DNA of 64,000 nt from positions 3,410,001-3,474,000 of the forward strand of contig NZ_CP070499.1 in the NCBI RefSeq assembly GCF_016925615.1, given 5' to 3'. Of this stretch, positions 61,953 through 64,000 are shown one piece after another. This stretch comes from Natronosporangium hydrolyticum (GTDB lineage Bacteria; Actinomycetota; Actinomycetes; Mycobacteriales; Micromonosporaceae). Within the stretch, counting starts at the first letter, position 1. The number at the start of each line of letters is the position of its first letter. Position numbers and translations under genes: made by a program. The notes beneath the pieces were generated by a model that ran no database searches, was not told where the DNA came from, and saw only the letters and a program-made list of their open reading frames with translations.

Positions 61953-62543
61953 ATGACGTCGCGGCCGTACCACCACGGGGACCTTCGGCGGGAGCTACTC
62001 CGGCGCGCCGCAGCAATGATCGACGAGGTGGGCCCCACTCACGTCAGCCTCCGGGCACTGGCCCGCCGCGCCGGGGTGTCCCACGCCGCCCCGGCTCATC
62101 ACTTCGGCGACAAGCGAGGGCTGCTCACCGCCGTCGCCGCCGAGGGGTTCACGCTGCTGGCCGACCGACTAACCGCGGTGCTCGCGGACACCGGCGAATT
62201 GCTCGAGGTGGGGGTGGCGTACGTCGAGTTCGCGGTGACCCACCGGGCCCACTTCGAGGTGATGTTCCGGCCCGACCTCTACGACCCCACCGCGCCAGAA
62301 CTCCTGGCGGCCCGTAGCCAGAGCACCCACGCGCTCGCCGCAGCGGTCGGGACCCTCCCGGAGGCTCCGAGCGGCACCACCGGCCGCACCGAGGAGTTGG
62401 CCGCCTGGTCGCTGGTGCACGGCTTCGCCAACCTCTGGCTCACCGGCGCCTTCCCGCCAGATCTCGGCGACGACCCGGCCTCGGCCGCCCGGCAGGTGGC
62501 CCGTGTCCTCTTCGCCCCATCGACAGCCGACCACTTCCACTGA
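61953..62543 (+). CDS. TetR/AcrR family regulator with WHG-type C-terminal domain
   Basis: A 196-residue regulator. PYHHGDLRRELLRRAAAMIDEVGPTHVSLRALARRAGVSHAAPAHHFGDKRGLLTAVAAEG is the HTH domain of the subfamily that starts with H-H-G-D-L and ends with the TetR_C_33 (WHG) domain (WSLVHGFANLWLTG). TAGGGT lies exactly 6 bases before ATG 61953, indicating a leaderless message. It probably represses itself and the divergent DoxX gene. Confidence 0.85.
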   Translation: MTSRPYHHGDLRRELLRRAAAMIDEVGPTHVSLRALARRAGVSHAAPAHHFGDKRGLLTAVAAEGFTLLADRLTAVLADTGELLEVGVAYVEFAVTHRAHFEVMFRPDLYDPTAPELLAARSQSTHALAAAVGTLPEAPSGTTGRTEELAAWSLVHGFANLWLTGAFPPDLGDDPASAARQVARVLFAPSTADHFH

Positions 62544-62602
62544 ACCGCGCTGACCGGAACTCCCCGGCGAGCGGATCCCGGCAACCGCAACCCGCCGGTC
62601 CG

Positions 62603-64000
62603 CTAGCAGCTCTCTCGGGCTGGGTTTCCGGGCCACCACGATGCGCGGCCCAGCTCCAACAGCAGGGCCGGCGTCAACAACGACCGGACCAGGAAGGTGT
62701 CGATCAGGACCCCGACCGCAACGATGAACCCGAGCTGGACGGTCAGGACCACCGGGATCACCCCGAGCAGGGTGAACGCGGCCGCCAGAATCAACCCCGC
62801 GCACGTGATCACCGCACCGGTACTGGTCAGCGCTCGGAGCACCCCGGCCCGGTGCCCATGCCGGGCCACCTCCTCCCGGGCTCGACTGACCAGGAAGATG
62901 TTGTAGTCGATCCCGAGCGCCACCAGGAACACGAAGCCGAGCAACACCGCCTGGTTGTCGAAGCCCGGTAGCCCCAGGACCCGGTCGAACAACAGCCAGG
63001 CGAGTCCGAACGCTGAGGCATTGGACAGGATGACCGTACCCAGCAACAGCGCGGGTGCCACGATCGCCCGCAACAGCACGATCAGCACCAGCAGGATCAG
63101 TCCAAGCACCAGCGGAATCACCCGGCGGACATCGCGGGCGGTCGCCGCATCCGTGTCCACGCTGGTGGCGGTCTCACCGCCGACTAGCGCGACGCCATCG
63201 ACCCGATCCGCCAGCGCTGCCCGCATCGCCCCAACAGTGGCTTCGGCCGCCGCACTCTCGGGCGGATCTGCCAGCACCACCGGCAGGTGCTCCCAAGGAC
63301 CGTACCGGGTGGGTTCTCCCACCTCGGCGACCCCGGCGACGCCGGCTAGCAGCTCCGCCACCTGCTCGCTCGCCCCGGCCGCGACCACCACATCGGCCGG
63401 CAACGACGAACCGCCCGGGTAATGCTCCGCCAGCACCTGCTGACCGGCGATCGCCGGGGGGTCATGGGTGAAGGTATCGGACATCGGCACGCCGACCCGG
63501 GCGCCCAGCAACCCGGCCGACATCGCCACCAGCACCAGTGCGGTCACCACCCACACCGGCCGTGGGCCCCGACCGACCAGTTGGGCCACCCGGTGCCACA
63601 CCGATCGGGGCTCCTCGACTGAGGGTGGCTCATCCACCGATGGCTGCGCTGCCGGCGATGGTGTGTAGCGGGGCACCCGCGGCCAGAAGACCCACCGGCC
63701 GAGCAACGCCAGCATCGCCGGGAACAGGGTAAGCATCACCAGCATGGTCACCACGATGCCGGCCGCCCCGACCGGGCCGATGCTCCGATTGGTGGTCATC
63801 TCGGCCAGCAGCAGGCAGAGCATGGCCAACACCACAGTGCCGCCCGACGCAAGCAGCGCCGGCCCGCTGCGCCGGACCGCGGCGAGCACCGCTTCGTAGC
63901 GGTCGGCGTGCCGCCGGAGCTCCTCCCGGTAGCGGGCGGTCAGCAGCAACGCATAGTCGGTGCCCGCGCCGAAGACCAGGGCGGTCAGAATCCCCTGAGT
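62603..64000 (-). CDS. MMPL-family transporter, C-terminal part (5' end outside the window)
   Basis: The window holds the last 465 codons or so of an RND/MMPL-type lipid transporter; the gene continues beyond the right edge. The visible part opens with ILTALVFGAGTDYALLLTARYREELRRH, the end of the first membrane block with its conserved GxGxDY segment. A porter domain (QQVLAEHYPGGSSLPADVVV ...) follows, then a second block containing the matching LVALGIDYNIFLVSRAREE. These proteins export lipids or glycolipids by proton-motive force. The direction of transcription puts its start outside. Confidence 0.88.
   Translation of the reverse strand, partial: TQGILTALVFGAGTDYALLLTARYREELRRHADRYEAVLAAVRRSGPALLASGGTVVLAMLCLLLAEMTTNRSIGPVGAAGIVVTMLVMLTLFPAMLALLGRWVFWPRVPRYTPSPAAQPSVDEPPSVEEPRSVWHRVAQLVGRGPRPVWVVTALVLVAMSAGLLGARVGVPMSDTFTHDPPAIAGQQVLAEHYPGGSSLPADVVVAAGASEQVAELLAGVAGVAEVGEPTRYGPWEHLPVVLADPPESAAAEATVGAMRAALADRVDGVALVGGETATSVDTDAATARDVRRVIPLVLGLILLVLIVLLRAIVAPALLLGTVILSNASAFGLAWLLFDRVLGLPGFDNQAVLLGFVFLVALGIDYNIFLVSRAREEVARHGHRAGVLRALTSTGAVITCAGLILAAAFTLLGVIPVVLTVQLGFIVAVGVLIDTFLVRSLLTPALLLELGRASWWPGNPARESC

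Noticed and set aside
1-64000. tRNA, rRNA, CRISPR and origin signals.
   Set aside because: No GGTTCGA-type T-arm, rRNA core sequence, repeat-spacer array or DnaA-box cluster was noticed by eye. A covariance-model scan would be decisive.

Overview
This 64 kb window is a chromosomal segment of a high-GC actinomycete. Supporting signs are the very GC-rich third codon positions, frequent GTG starts, at least ten genes that appear to be leaderless (a TANNNT -10 hexamer exactly 6 nt before the start codon), and families typical of filamentous or mycolate-free actinobacteria: MptB mannosyltransferase, TIGR03089 protein, DUF1206 protein, HelR with a rifamycin-associated element, LAL-type LuxR regulator and deazaflavin-dependent oxidoreductase. 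A Micromonosporaceae-like host is my inference; no 16S or marker comparison was possible. I saw no rRNA, tRNA, CRISPR array or replication origin.

Layout. 1-7.2 kb: an ABC transporter/anti-sigma/ECF-sigma operon on the minus strand, a GNAT acetyltransferase, a PPOX-fold oxidase, a TetM/OtrA-type ribosomal protection GTPase, a second ECF sigma factor with a SnoaL tail, and a RibD-type reductase. 7.2-25 kb is an accessory, decaying zone. Intact metabolic genes (alpha/beta hydrolase, methyltransferases, OYE, flavin amine oxidase, catalase, ABC exporter with TetR, TrxR-like oxidoreductase) alternate with gene relics (GAF, isoprenylcysteine methyltransferase-like, WYL regulator with its middle deleted, maltokinase-cap-like, sugar-phosphate isomerase), a frameshifted mraY paralogue, an IS3 element that probably splits a membrane-protein gene, and a 453-bp MITE-like element with terminal inverted repeats and a 6-bp target duplication. 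25-31.7 kb: an XRE-cupin regulator, helR, a RAE-like palindrome, an esterase-type hydrolase, a K+/H+ antiporter and a universal stress protein. 31.7-45.6 kb holds three very large genes: an LAL regulator, a 1526-aa secreted subtilase with kelch repeats, and a 1636-aa pseudokinase-ATPase-GAF-GGDEF protein. 45.6-64 kb is denser and looks core-like: TIGR03089 protein, FtsJ-type methyltransferase, hemolysin III, HxlR/RibD pair, metallophosphoesterase, MarR-MFS operon, PAP2-MptB operon, hotdog thioesterase, L,D-transpeptidase, asparagine synthase, aminopeptidase P, DoxX/TetR pair and the 3' part of an MMPL transporter.

How the genes fit together. Several units are regulator plus target with a visible operator between them: HxlR/RibD, TetR/ABC exporter, TetR/DoxX, MarR/MFS, XRE/oxidoreductase, WYL relic/VOC protein. 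Two antibiotic-response modules stand out: helR beside a RAE-like site (rifamycin), and the ribosomal protection GTPase with an overlapping upstream ORF (tetracycline-like drugs). Cell-envelope functions recur (mraY paralogue, MptB, PAP2, L,D-transpeptidase, MMPL). No single novel system dominates. The most interesting signals are the RAE/helR region, the MITE-like element, two dispersed-type palindromes, the leaderless promoter signature, a shared operator-like motif at 2.6 and 48.8 kb, and the c-di-GMP fusion protein.
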